From an uncultured Collinsella sp. (GTDB taxonomy: Bacteria; Actinomycetota; Coriobacteriia; Coriobacteriales; Coriobacteriaceae), in contig CABUGI010000066.1 of assembly GCA_902491055.1 (NCBI GenBank), positions 1 through 10,271 on the forward strand: a stretch of 10,271 nucleotides of DNA, given 5' to 3'. The translations under genes and the position numbers were made by a program. Below are positions 1 through 6,886 of the stretch, piece by piece; position 1 is the stretch's first letter; every line of letters begins with the position of its first letter. A model generated the notes under the pieces. That model searched no databases, had not been told where the DNA came from, and saw nothing but the letters and a program-made list of their open reading frames with translations.

Positions 1-733
1 CGATGTCGCAAGAAATCAGCAGGTCGGCATTTGCATCCTGATCGGTGGGAGCAAGGTTGCATATGGCCAGCGTATCGCCGGTAAAGTATCGCGTAAGGCC
101 TGCCGCCGGATACACCACGAGCGAGGTCCCGCCCACAATGAGGGCATCGGCCGCGGCGATGGCGGCAACGGCACCGGTCAGCACATGTTCATCGAGCGGC
201 TCTTCGTAGAGCACCACATCGGGCTTGATGCGGCCGCCGCACGCGGGGCACGCAGGCACGCCCGCGGCATCCTCGTGCTCGCGCGAGCAAATCCACTCGG
301 CGCTATAGACCGTGCCGCACGACTGGCAAATGTTGCGATGGACCGATCCGTGCAGCTCGAACACGCGCTGTGATTCGGCCATCTGATGCAGGCCGTCGAT
401 GTTTTGCGTCACCACGGCGTCGAGCTTGCCGGCGCGCTCCAGCTCGGCCAGTTTGGTGTGGCAGCGGTTGGGCTTAGCGTTAAGCGCGATCATCTTGGTG
501 CGGTAAAAGTCGAAGAACTCCGCAGGATGCGCCTCGTAAAAGCTATGCGACAGCATGGTCTCGGGCGGATAGGCAAACTGCTGGTGATACAGGCCGTCCA
601 CGCTGCGAAAATCGGGGATGCCGCTCGCCGTGGAAACACCCGCGCCGCCAAAGAAGACCACGCGCTTGTGGGTGCCGAACAGCTCCGCCAGCGCGGCGGA
701 GGCCTGTTTGGAGTCCGTTATCGCCTGCGTCAT
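1..733 (-). CDS. Sir2-family NAD-dependent protein deacylase (sirtuin), C-terminus cut by the window edge
   Basis: Sirtuins remove acyl groups from lysines in cytosolic proteins using NAD. Translating the minus strand from the ATG at 733-731 gives 244 open codons before the left edge. The NAD-binding motif GAGVSTASGIPDFRS is at residues 30-44, TQNIDGLH at 109-116, the expected catalytic His at 128 in the LHGS motif, four zinc-type cysteines at 136, 139, 162 and 165, and GTSL at 202-205. The start is supported by a GGAGG ribosome site (complement of 740-744) six bases upstream. Family members are about 240-250 residues, so only the end is missing. The gene diverges from the exonuclease gene across 136 bases. 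The STASGIPDFR form is unlike the SAESGIPTFR form of CobB/SIRT5-type desuccinylases, which points to a deacetylase; that substrate inference is tentative. Confidence 0.95.
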   Translation of the reverse strand, partial: MTQAITDSKQASAALAELFGTHKRVVFFGGAGVSTASGIPDFRSVDGLYHQQFAYPPETMLSHSFYEAHPAEFFDFYRTKMIALNAKPNRCHTKLAELERAGKLDAVVTQNIDGLHQMAESQRVFELHGSVHRNICQSCGTVYSAEWICSREHEDAAGVPACPACGGRIKPDVVLYEEPLDEHVLTGAVAAIAAADALIVGGTSLVVYPAAGLTRYFTGDTLAICNLAPTDQDANADLLISCDI

Positions 734-869
734 ATGAGTCCTCCGTCCTTGTTGGTCGGGCAGCGTCGGGCGATGTCCCAGCATGCGGCCTTTGGGTCAG
801 CACGCGCGGTGCCCACCACCGCCCCTGTTGCGCTAATCTTAAGCCTGCCAACCCCGTCGAAAGGACACC
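734..869. promoter_or_regulatory. Divergent intergenic region between the sirtuin and exonuclease genes
   Basis: These 136 bases must hold the start signals of both divergent genes. Ribosome sites are clear at both ends: GGAGG on the minus strand (740-744) and GAAAGGA on the plus strand (859-865). A TAATCT at 834-839 could be a plus-strand -10 box, but no good -35 box lies at the usual distance. I see no operator or RNA gene. Confidence 0.3.
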
Positions 870-1688
870 ATGCCTCAGACTTACACTTTCGCCTCGTGGA
901 ACGTAAACGGCCTGCGCGCCGTGCTCAAAAAGGACCCGAGCTTTATCCAGATCGCGCAAGAACTCGACGTCGATATCCTGGCGTTGCAAGAGACCAAGCT
1001 GCAGGAGGGCCAGGTCGATATTGACCTGCCCGGCTATCACCAAACCTGGAGCTACGCCGAGCGCAAAGGCTATTCGGGCACCGCGGTCTTTAGCCGCCAG
1101 GAGCCGCTACGCGTGCTGCGCGCCGACGCGCTGCTGCCCTACGCCGGCGAGGGCGAGGCCGCCGAGCTCGTTGCCCAAGCCGCAACCGAGGGCCGCGTCT
1201 GTGCGCTCGAGTTCGACAAGTTTTGGTTTGTCGACGTCTATACGCCCAACGCGCAAAATGAGCTCGCGCGCATCGACGTGCGTATGGCCTGGGACGATGC
1301 CTACCGCGGCTTTTTGAACGCGCTCGAGCGCGAGACCGGCAAACCCGTCGTAACCTGCGGCGACTTTAACGTGGCGCATGAGGAGATCGACCTTAAGAAC
1401 CCCAAGTCCAACCGCGGCAACGCAGGCTTTTCGGACGAGGAACGCGGCAAGTTTACCGAGCTGCTCAACGCCGGCTTTACCGATACCTGGCGCGCGGCAA
1501 ACCCCGACGTCGAGGGCGTCTACAGCTGGTGGAGCTATCGCTTTAATGCCCGCAAGAACAACGCCGGCTGGCGCATCGATTACTTCCTGGTGAGCGACGC
1601 AATCGCCGGCAATGTGCGCGACGCCGGCATCCGCGGCGACATCTTTGGCAGCGACCACTGCCCCGTCACCCTCACGCTAGAGCTCTAA
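870..1688 (+). CDS. xth: Exodeoxyribonuclease III / AP endonuclease (ExoA/XthA family)
   Basis: This Mg-dependent enzyme cuts DNA at abasic sites and has 3'-exonuclease and 3'-repair activity in base excision repair. The 272-residue protein has the full endonuclease/exonuclease/phosphatase fold signature: SWNVNGLRA at 9-17, LQETK at 39-43 with the metal-binding Glu41, Tyr124 in DVYTPNAQ, GDFNVAHEEIDLKNPK at 164-179 with Asp165 and Asn167, WWSYRFNARKNNAGWRIDYFL at 220-240, and GSDHCPV at 260-266 with the Asp262-His263 pair. Length fits the family (about 250-275). The ATG follows GAAAGGA with four bases between. It appears monocistronic, is divergent from the sirtuin gene and convergent with the ECF operon. 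The NxRxNNAGWRIDYFL stretch resembles Gram-positive ExoA. No key residue is missing. Confidence 0.96.
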   Translation: MPQTYTFASWNVNGLRAVLKKDPSFIQIAQELDVDILALQETKLQEGQVDIDLPGYHQTWSYAERKGYSGTAVFSRQEPLRVLRADALLPYAGEGEAAELVAQAATEGRVCALEFDKFWFVDVYTPNAQNELARIDVRMAWDDAYRGFLNALERETGKPVVTCGDFNVAHEEIDLKNPKSNRGNAGFSDEERGKFTELLNAGFTDTWRAANPDVEGVYSWWSYRFNARKNNAGWRIDYFLVSDAIAGNVRDAGIRGDIFGSDHCPVTLTLEL

Positions 1689-1749
1689 CCCCAAGCAATT
1701 CCTGGGGGACGGAGGAAAGCAGATCATGCGCCCCCTCTCCCCCTATAAG

Positions 1750-1812
1750 TTGCGGTGAAATAGTTCCTGTTTGGGCAGCAAATAGCCAAAAACGAGAACT
1801 ATTCCACCGCAA
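1750..1812. repeat. Long imperfect palindrome between convergent genes
   Basis: The left arm starts TTGCGGTGAAATAGTTC at 1750 and the right arm is its complement, ending at 1812 (read backwards TTGCGGTGGAATAGTTC). The first 17 positions differ once, a CT/TC mismatch follows, then GTTTGG pairs with CCAAAAAC, leaving an 11-base loop at 1775-1785. The total stem is about 25 base pairs. A smaller hairpin (CCCCA at 1689-1693 with TGGGG at 1703-1707) directly follows the exonuclease stop. The site lies where two transcription units meet, so a bidirectional terminator is possible, but neither arm is followed by a good T-run. It could instead be a dispersed palindromic repeat. Confidence 0.7.
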
Positions 1813-1836
1813 GTTCGTGAGGGAACGCGAAATGCC

Positions 1837-2550
1837 TTACAGCCCGTATTTCACGACGACACGGTTAATGCGACGGCACCAGGGCTTGTACAAGGCGGCC
1901 AAAAACACGCATGTCGCGAGTCCGTGCGTAATATCGAACGGCACTGCCGTGGCAAGACGTGCCACGGCACCCGCCCAAGTAAGCGGCTGTACAAACCCAA
2001 TGATGTCATACGCGTTGATCACGACGCCATAGAGCAGGCCCGACGCAAAGCCGTACGCCAGCAGCGCTGGCATGCGCACGGTGCCGTCGGCGCGGTCGAA
2101 CGCACCCGCATACGCCAGCACACCGCCAACGTATCCCACGAGCCCCCAGGCATACATCTGCCACGGCGTCCACATGCCCTGTCCAAAAAAGAAATTGCTG
2201 GTCAGTGCTGCCAACGCGCCGACCATGAAGCCGTTGCGACGCCCGAGCGTCGCCCCAGCGATGATGGCGACGGCGCTCACGGGTTTAAAGTCGGGAATGG
2301 GGCCGAACAAGATGCGGCCCGCCGCAGCCAGCGCCGCCAACACCAGCGTGGGCATAATCTGGCGCAGGCCCGGTCGCGACGCCTCGTAGCCCGCAAAGAA
2401 CAGCGCGAGCACGAGCGCCACCACAATCAGCATGGCAAGTGCCGCCTGCTCAATGCCCGCCAGCAATGCTGCGGCCATTACCGCCGGCACCGCCAGCAGC
2501 AACGGGATCTCCAGTTTTGTAAGCAGGCGCGCGACGCGATAATCCGTCAT
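1837..2550 (-). CDS. ECF transporter S component (substrate-binding membrane protein), possibly cobalamin-type (CbrT-like)
   Basis: S components bind a vitamin or similar small molecule in the membrane and deliver it through the ECF module. The 237-residue protein is very hydrophobic, with apparent membrane segments near residues 14-31, 34-54, 66-84, 92-120, 131-149, 162-185 and 197-220. Typical S-component stretches are GPIPDFKPVSAV (83-94), TLGRRNGFMVGALAALTSNF (101-120), FFGQGMWTPWQM (121-132) and PFDITHG (204-210). The ATG at 2550-2548 begins four bases after the ATPase stop; a longer open frame upstream only overlaps the ATPase and reads as an Arg- and Ser-rich shadow. The FFGQGxWTPWQ pattern together with the operon layout recalls CbrT, the predicted cobalamin S component. 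That is from memory of the family; queuosine or other precursors remain possible. Confidence 0.88.
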   Translation of the reverse strand: MTDYRVARLLTKLEIPLLLAVPAVMAAALLAGIEQAALAMLIVVALVLALFFAGYEASRPGLRQIMPTLVLAALAAAGRILFGPIPDFKPVSAVAIIAGATLGRRNGFMVGALAALTSNFFFGQGMWTPWQMYAWGLVGYVGGVLAYAGAFDRADGTVRMPALLAYGFASGLLYGVVINAYDIIGFVQPLTWAGAVARLATAVPFDITHGLATCVFLAALYKPWCRRINRVVVKYGL

Positions 2551-2554
2551 CCCA

Positions 2555-4198
2555 TCACGCCCTATAAAACACGTTGTCGGCAAAGAAGTCGGCCGGCGGC
2601 TCCATGCAGGCGATCTCACCGTCAAACATCATGGCAATGTCATCGGCAACCTGCTCGGCAAAATCCAGATCGTGCGTGGCCATAATGACGGTGCCGCCAG
2701 CCTTCGCATGGTCACGCAGGGCGCGGGCGATGATGCGGCGGCTCTCCAGGTCCAAGCCCTTCGTGGGCTCGTCAAGCAGCAGCAGCTCGGGGCCGATCAG
2801 CAGCAGCTTTGCCAGTGCGAGCAGCTGGCGCTGTCCGCCCGAGAGGTCGTAGGGGTGGCGCGTCTCCAGGCCGTCCAATCCCAGTTGCGCCGCACGCTCC
2901 CGCGCCAAGTTCTCGTCATATCCGCAGGTCGAAGCCCATTCTATCAGCTCATCGCGAACCGTCTCGGCAACCAGCAATGCTTTGGGATTCTGAGGCAGCA
3001 GCGCCGCCGAGGCCGCCCCGCGCACCATGCGGCCGCGCTGCAGCTTGGCGGTCTTCGCCAGCACCGAAAGCATTGTCGACTTACCGCATCCGTTGCCGCC
3101 CACGATCGCATGCACCGCACCGGCCGAAAACGACGCATCGAGCCCACGCAACACCCAGCCGGACGCTCGATCGTAGCGAAACCAACCTTCCGACAGGGTG
3201 GTAGCCGACCCAGCGTGCATTTTTTGGAGTATTCTGCTTCCATCCGTGCGCGGGAAGGCTTCCGAGCCATTCTCGAGCGACGTTTGCGCCACAAATTTGG
3301 ACGATTTGTCCAATTCTGAACTTTTTTTCGCGCTCGATACGTCCCCGGGCGGCTCCAGAGAGCCCAAATTGTCCTCACGCCTGCTGAATACTCCGTTTTT
3401 TGCACATCGGATGGCACCCCACCCCAACATGTCATCGGAAAACAGCGATTCTCGGCGTCCCAAAGAAGCCATATCCGCCACCTCGCGCACGCGACCGTCC
3501 TCAATCCGGTACGCACACGTCGCGTATTCGAGCATTGGGCGCGGCTGATGCGTCGCCACAACAACCGTGCAGCCCAGCTCGCGATTCACGCGAAACAGCG
3601 CATGCAGAAAACTCTTCTCGGCAACGGGGTCGAGCTGAGACGTGGGCTCATCGAGCAGCAGCACGCGCGGGCGGAGCGCCAACACGGCGGCCAACGACAG
3701 CAGCTGCTTGCGACCACCCGAAAGCGTATCGGTATCGCGGTGGAGCCAATCCTCCAGCCCAAAGAAATAGCTGGTCTCGGCCACGCGACGACGCATCTCG
3801 TCACGCGCTAGCCCCAAGTTTTCCAGGCCAAACGCCATCTCGTGCCACACGGTCTCGCACACGATCTGGTTCTCGGGATCCTGGAACACATAGCCCACGC
3901 GCTCCGCGGACGTCCGAACATCCATGTCGGCAACGCTCTCGCCCAGCACGCGCAGTTCGCCAGCGCGCTCGCCCGTCGGCGCGATCTCGGGTTTGAGCAG
4001 CGAGAGTAGCGTCGACTTGCCCGAACCGGTACCGCCAACAAGCAGCGCAAACGCACCTTGGGAAACACGCCAATCAAGCCCCTCGAGCACCGGTGCCTCG
4101 GCCCCGGGATAGGCAAAACTAAGGCCCCGCACCTCAATCGCAGGCACATCGGAGCCGCACGCCCCGCCCGTTACCGAGCAGCTATCCAACCGAGCCAT
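2555..4198 (-). CDS. ECF transporter duplicated ATPase (two ABC domains fused; CbrU-like)
   Basis: This cytosolic protein powers the ECF transporter; the two ABC halves replace separate EcfA1 and EcfA2 subunits. In the 547 residues, domain 1 has Walker A GGTGSGKST (55-63), Q-loop Gln106, signature LSGGR (159-163), Walker B ending Asp183-Glu184 and switch His217. Domain 2 has GGNGCGKST (367-375), Gln403, LSGGQ (452-456), Walker B ending Asp476-Glu477 and His509. All catalytic motifs are intact in both halves. The start ATG at 4198 overlaps the stop of the T-component gene by one base (TGATG), which supports this start and translational coupling. The linker at about 251-330 is long, hydrophilic and Ser/Lys/Glu-rich, and residues 265-328 correspond to a repeat-like DNA block described separately. 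Despite that block the reading frame is preserved, so the protein is probably functional. Confidence 0.95.
   Translation of the reverse strand: MARLDSCSVTGGACGSDVPAIEVRGLSFAYPGAEAPVLEGLDWRVSQGAFALLVGGTGSGKSTLLSLLKPEIAPTGERAGELRVLGESVADMDVRTSAERVGYVFQDPENQIVCETVWHEMAFGLENLGLARDEMRRRVAETSYFFGLEDWLHRDTDTLSGGRKQLLSLAAVLALRPRVLLLDEPTSQLDPVAEKSFLHALFRVNRELGCTVVVATHQPRPMLEYATCAYRIEDGRVREVADMASLGRRESLFSDDMLGWGAIRCAKNGVFSRREDNLGSLEPPGDVSSAKKSSELDKSSKFVAQTSLENGSEAFPRTDGSRILQKMHAGSATTLSEGWFRYDRASGWVLRGLDASFSAGAVHAIVGGNGCGKSTMLSVLAKTAKLQRGRMVRGAASAALLPQNPKALLVAETVRDELIEWASTCGYDENLARERAAQLGLDGLETRHPYDLSGGQRQLLALAKLLLIGPELLLLDEPTKGLDLESRRIIARALRDHAKAGGTVIMATHDLDFAEQVADDIAMMFDGEIACMEPPADFFADNVFYRA
3216..3404. 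repeat. Repeat-like element with inverted ends inside the ATPase gene, in frame
   Basis: On the plus strand the block begins TGCATTTTTTGGAGTATTC (3216) and ends GAATACTCCGTTTTTTGCA (3404). The ends are inverted repeats: TGCA and GGAGTATTC match exactly, with a six-base unmatched run between them and GC shared just inside. The interior holds several short hairpins: TTGGAC-GATTT-GTCCAA at 3297-3313, close to the centre; GGCTC-CAGA-GAGCC at 3351-3364; and GGCT-TCCG-AGCC at 3257-3268. The span is 189 bases, exactly 63 codons, and it lies wholly in the linker between the two ABC domains, so it keeps the frame. No clear target-site duplication is visible. The layout resembles in-frame palindromic elements such as those of Rickettsia, but identity with any named family is not claimed. 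Confidence 0.65.
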
Positions 4199-5091
4199 CA
4201 GCCAAACCTCTTCTCATCAATCGCGTGCAACGCGCAAGGCAGCACCATCCAGGCAGCGTACACGACATAGCCCGGCCACGGCGCCGGCACCGAGAGCTGC
4301 GGATAAAACGAATACTGCGTCGTCGCGGTCCACGCCACCGCCACCGCGGCAGCACCAAACAGCGCAAGCCCAACCAGCGCGGCAACGTCGCTGCGCCCCA
4401 GCCGATACCGCGCATACGTCGTACGACGCGTCGCGGCGCCCCACCCGCGCGAGCGCATCGCGTCCGCGCGCTCCAACGAATCTTCCATGCCCCAGCCCAT
4501 CAATGCACTCGATGCCCGCAGGCGCGAGCGCACGGGGTCGGCCGGCGCGCGGCCCGGCACATCAATCGCATCCTGCACCGCCAGCACCGTACGGCCGCGG
4601 CGCAAAAACTGCGGGATAAGCCTCATGCACATCGAGATCATGAGCGCGATCACCGGTGCGGCGTTACCCAAAAGCGCGAGCACCTTGTCGTATTCGAGCA
4701 TCGACGCCGCGGCCTCAAACCACAGCACGCTCGCCACAAACAGCCCGCCCATGCACAGGCCGTATACCATGCTCTCCAGATACACCGCGCGCATGCCAAT
4801 ACGGAACAGCTCCGTCGAGCCCGAGGCACTAAACAGTGGATTGACCAGCGCGATAATCAAAATCACCGGCAGCTGCCAGCGAAGTGCGCCCAGCGTGCGG
4901 GCAGCCCCACGCGTCGCAAATCCATACGCCAACCCGCCCGCAAGTGACAGCGCGATCAGCACCGGCTGCATCGAGAACATGGTGAGCCCCAGCGTCAGCA
5001 CTATATAGAGCGCCGGCACAGCTGGATGCGACATCGAGAATGCCGCGACGGGCTCGCCGCCAAACTCCTCTCGTATGTTGTCCACGGGCAC
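4198..5091 (-). CDS. ecfT: ECF transporter T component (EcfT; CbrV-like membrane scaffold)
   Basis: The T component is the membrane scaffold that couples the ATPases to the S component. From the GTG at 5091-5089 the protein has 297 residues, with hydrophobic segments near 24-58, 72-88, 104-125, 137-158, 236-254 and 275-290. A cytosolic helical part (160-225) carries ADAMRSRGWG (209-218), the usual Ala/Arg-Gly coupling motif of EcfT. It is first in the operon and overlaps the ATPase start by one base. The start is not certain: AGGGG lies six bases upstream of this GTG (complement of 5098-5102), while a second GTG at 5085 and an ATG at 5034 (MSHPAVPALY) also fit. The frame stays open up to 5253, but that extension is Arg-rich and unlike the family, so I excluded it. 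Confidence 0.87.
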   Translation of the reverse strand: MPVDNIREEFGGEPVAAFSMSHPAVPALYIVLTLGLTMFSMQPVLIALSLAGGLAYGFATRGAARTLGALRWQLPVILIIALVNPLFSASGSTELFRIGMRAVYLESMVYGLCMGGLFVASVLWFEAAASMLEYDKVLALLGNAAPVIALMISMCMRLIPQFLRRGRTVLAVQDAIDVPGRAPADPVRSRLRASSALMGWGMEDSLERADAMRSRGWGAATRRTTYARYRLGRSDVAALVGLALFGAAAVAVAWTATTQYSFYPQLSVPAPWPGYVVYAAWMVLPCALHAIDEKRFG

Positions 5092-5221
5092 CCCCGTCCC
5101 CTCGCTCAAACGACAGCTCCGCAGCACCGCCGCCATGCACGGCCAGCGCAAACGCCACGCCGGCGGCGCAAGCCTCAACCGCCGCAATCCAATCGTTACG
5201 CGCTCAACATATGCCTGCGGT

Positions 5222-5249
5222 ATCATATTGCGCCGTGTATCGTTTCCAA
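5222..5249 (-). promoter_or_regulatory. Probable sigma-70-type promoter of the ECF operon
   Basis: On the minus strand TTGGAA (complement of 5244-5249) is followed after 16 bases by TATGAT (complement of 5222-5227), a good -35/-10 pair. Transcription would start near 5215 and leave a leader of about 125 bases before the GTG at 5091. I looked for the GCCACTG core of a cobalamin riboswitch in this leader and did not find it. The same 190-base gap must hold the glmU promoter on the other strand, for which TTACGC (5196-5201) and TATCAT (5221-5226), 19 bases apart, are only a weak candidate. Confidence 0.5.
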
Positions 5250-5281
5250 GCACACGTCTCTATAACGTAACAGGAGATCAC

Positions 5282-6694
5282 ATGGACGCAACCGCAATTA
5301 TCCTCGCCGCCGGCGAGGGCACCCGCATGAAGTCGAACCACTGCAAGGTTTCGCACAAGATCCTGGGCAAGCCCATGGTTCAGTGGATCGTCGACGCCAC
5401 CATCAAGGCCGGCTGCAGCCGCGTCGTGGTCGTCATCGGCAGCCACGCCGACGAGATGCGCGCCCTCATCGACGGCGCCTACGCCAACAGCGCCACCAAG
5501 GTCGAGTGCGTCGAGCAGACCGAGCGCCTGGGCACCGGCCACGCCGTGAAGGTCGCGCTCGAGGCCTGCGGCATCACGCAAGGCCCCGTCGTCGTGCTCA
5601 ACGGCGACTTGCCGCTCATCACCGCCGACACCGTCGCCAAGTTCGCGCAGACCGTCGCCACCGGCGAGCTCGCCTGCACCGTCATGACCATGACCCCGCC
5701 CGACCCCTTCGGCTACGGCCGCATCAAGCTGGGCGCCGACGGCCAGATCGAGCGCATCATCGAGCAGAAAGACTGCACGCCCGAGCAGGCCGCCACGCTG
5801 CTGGAGTGCAACGCCGGCTGCTACGCCTTTGACGGCGCGCAGCTCGCCGCCCACATTGACGAGATCGGCAACGACAACGCGCAATCCGAGTACTACCTGC
5901 CCGACATGCTCGAGATCCTCAAAGGCCATGGTCAGGCAGTCTCCATCTTCCACTGCGATGACTACCGCGACGGCCTGGGCGTCAACAGCCGCATCCAGCT
6001 CGCACAGCTCACCGCCATCGCGCGCGACCGCATCAACGAGCACTGGATGGCCGAGGGCGTTACCTTCATCGACCCCACGCAGGCCTGGATCGGCCCCGAT
6101 GCCACCATCGGCCGAGACACCGTCGTGTGGCCGCAGACGCATCTGATCGGTCACGTCACCGTGGGCGAAGAGTGCCAGCTCGGCCCCAACAGCCGTCTCA
6201 CCGACACCACCGTCGGCAGCGGCTGCACCATCGATGAGACCATCGCCATCGAGGCCGTCATCGAGAACGGCGTCGACTGCGGCCCGCGCGCCTACCTGCG
6301 CCCGGGCACCCACATGCTCGACGGCTCCAAGGCCGGCACGCACGTGGAGATCAAGAAGTCCACGATCGGCGAGGGCTCCAAGGTGCCGCACCTGTCCTAC
6401 ATCGGCGACACCACCATGGGCTCCGGCGTCAACGTGGGCGCAGGCTCCATCACCTGCAACTACGACGGCGTGCACAAGCACAAGACCGTCATCGGCAAGG
6501 ACGCCTTCATCGGTTCCGACACCATGATGGTCGCGCCCGCCCAGATCGGCGACGGCGCGCTCGTGGCCGCCGGCTCCGTCATCACCGAGCCGGTCCCGGC
6601 CGACGCACTTGGCCTGGGTCGTGCCCGTCAGGTAAACATTGAGGGCTGGGCCGCCGATTACCGCCGCCGTCTGCACGAGGACGACGAGGTATAA
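5282..6694 (+). CDS. glmU: Bifunctional UDP-N-acetylglucosamine pyrophosphorylase / glucosamine-1-phosphate N-acetyltransferase
   Basis: GlmU acetylates glucosamine-1-phosphate with acetyl-CoA and then joins the product to UTP, giving UDP-GlcNAc for peptidoglycan. The 470-residue protein has the N-terminal nucleotidyltransferase domain with LAAGEGTRM (8-16), QTERLGTGHA (79-88), LNGDLPLI (106-113) and FGYGRI (143-148). From about residue 265 it has a left-handed beta-helix of hexapeptide repeats, with LRPGTH (339-344), His370 (expected acetyl-transfer base), LSYIGD (371-376) and NYDG (393-396). Length is slightly above the usual 450-460. The ATG is preceded by AGGAG (5272-5276). The frame is open back to 5075, but that stretch lacks family sequence. 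Oddly, the PKVLH segment after LAAGEGTRM reads CKVSH (21-25): the conserved Lys22 stays, Pro and Leu are replaced. A terminator follows the gene. Confidence 0.97.
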   Translation: MDATAIILAAGEGTRMKSNHCKVSHKILGKPMVQWIVDATIKAGCSRVVVVIGSHADEMRALIDGAYANSATKVECVEQTERLGTGHAVKVALEACGITQGPVVVLNGDLPLITADTVAKFAQTVATGELACTVMTMTPPDPFGYGRIKLGADGQIERIIEQKDCTPEQAATLLECNAGCYAFDGAQLAAHIDEIGNDNAQSEYYLPDMLEILKGHGQAVSIFHCDDYRDGLGVNSRIQLAQLTAIARDRINEHWMAEGVTFIDPTQAWIGPDATIGRDTVVWPQTHLIGHVTVGEECQLGPNSRLTDTTVGSGCTIDETIAIEAVIENGVDCGPRAYLRPGTHMLDGSKAGTHVEIKKSTIGEGSKVPHLSYIGDTTMGSGVNVGAGSITCNYDGVHKHKTVIGKDAFIGSDTMMVAPAQIGDGALVAAGSVITEPVPADALGLGRARQVNIEGWAADYRRRLHEDDEV

Positions 6695-6711
6695 CGTTTT
6701 ACCAAGCATCT

Positions 6712-6745
6712 AAGGAGCTGTTCCCGTGGGGGGCGGCTCCTTTTT
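6712..6745 (+). terminator. Rho-independent terminator after glmU
   Basis: AAGGAGC at 6712-6718 pairs with GCTCCTT at 6736-6742 around a 17-base loop that can itself form a short CCC/GGG pairing, and five T's (6741-6745) follow. It begins 17 bases after the glmU stop, so prs is probably transcribed from its own promoter. Confidence 0.85.
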
Positions 6746-6836
6746 CTATCGTGACCTGCGCAACCGGATGAGTGGTCGGTTCGTGTCCGTTGACGGTAAA
6801 GACGTTATCAGGACTCGATAAACCCCGTCGCGCGGT

Positions 6837-6842
6837 TACAAT
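6837..6842 (+). promoter_or_regulatory. Candidate -10 box of the prs promoter
   Basis: TACAAT lies 44 bases before the prs ATG, after the glmU terminator. The -35 region at about 17 bases upstream is poor (CTCGAT, 6814-6819). A clean TTGACG stands at 6790-6795 but has no good -10 at 16-18 bases, so it may belong to a second start or be chance. Confidence 0.35.
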
Positions 6843-6886
6843 GCAAAAAGGCATCTATATGGCATTCGATATAAAGGAGAAGGGTA

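Noticed and set aside
386..1024. 212-codon plus-strand frame opposite the sirtuin gene
   Set aside because: It overlaps the well-supported sirtuin and exonuclease genes, shows no motif and is Arg/His-rich like a shadow.
1726..1758. Ten-codon frame with a GGAGG ten bases upstream, just before the palindrome
   Set aside because: Too short to support as a gene, the spacing is long, and it ends inside the palindrome arm.
5092..5281. Cobalamin riboswitch ahead of the ECF operon
   Set aside because: No GCCACTG core on the minus strand and no recognisable B12-box arrangement in the short leader.
5204..6709. 501-codon open frame on the minus strand opposite glmU
   Set aside because: It mirrors glmU almost exactly, is made of Ala/Gly/Val/Asp runs with no family motif, and arises from GC-rich third codon positions.
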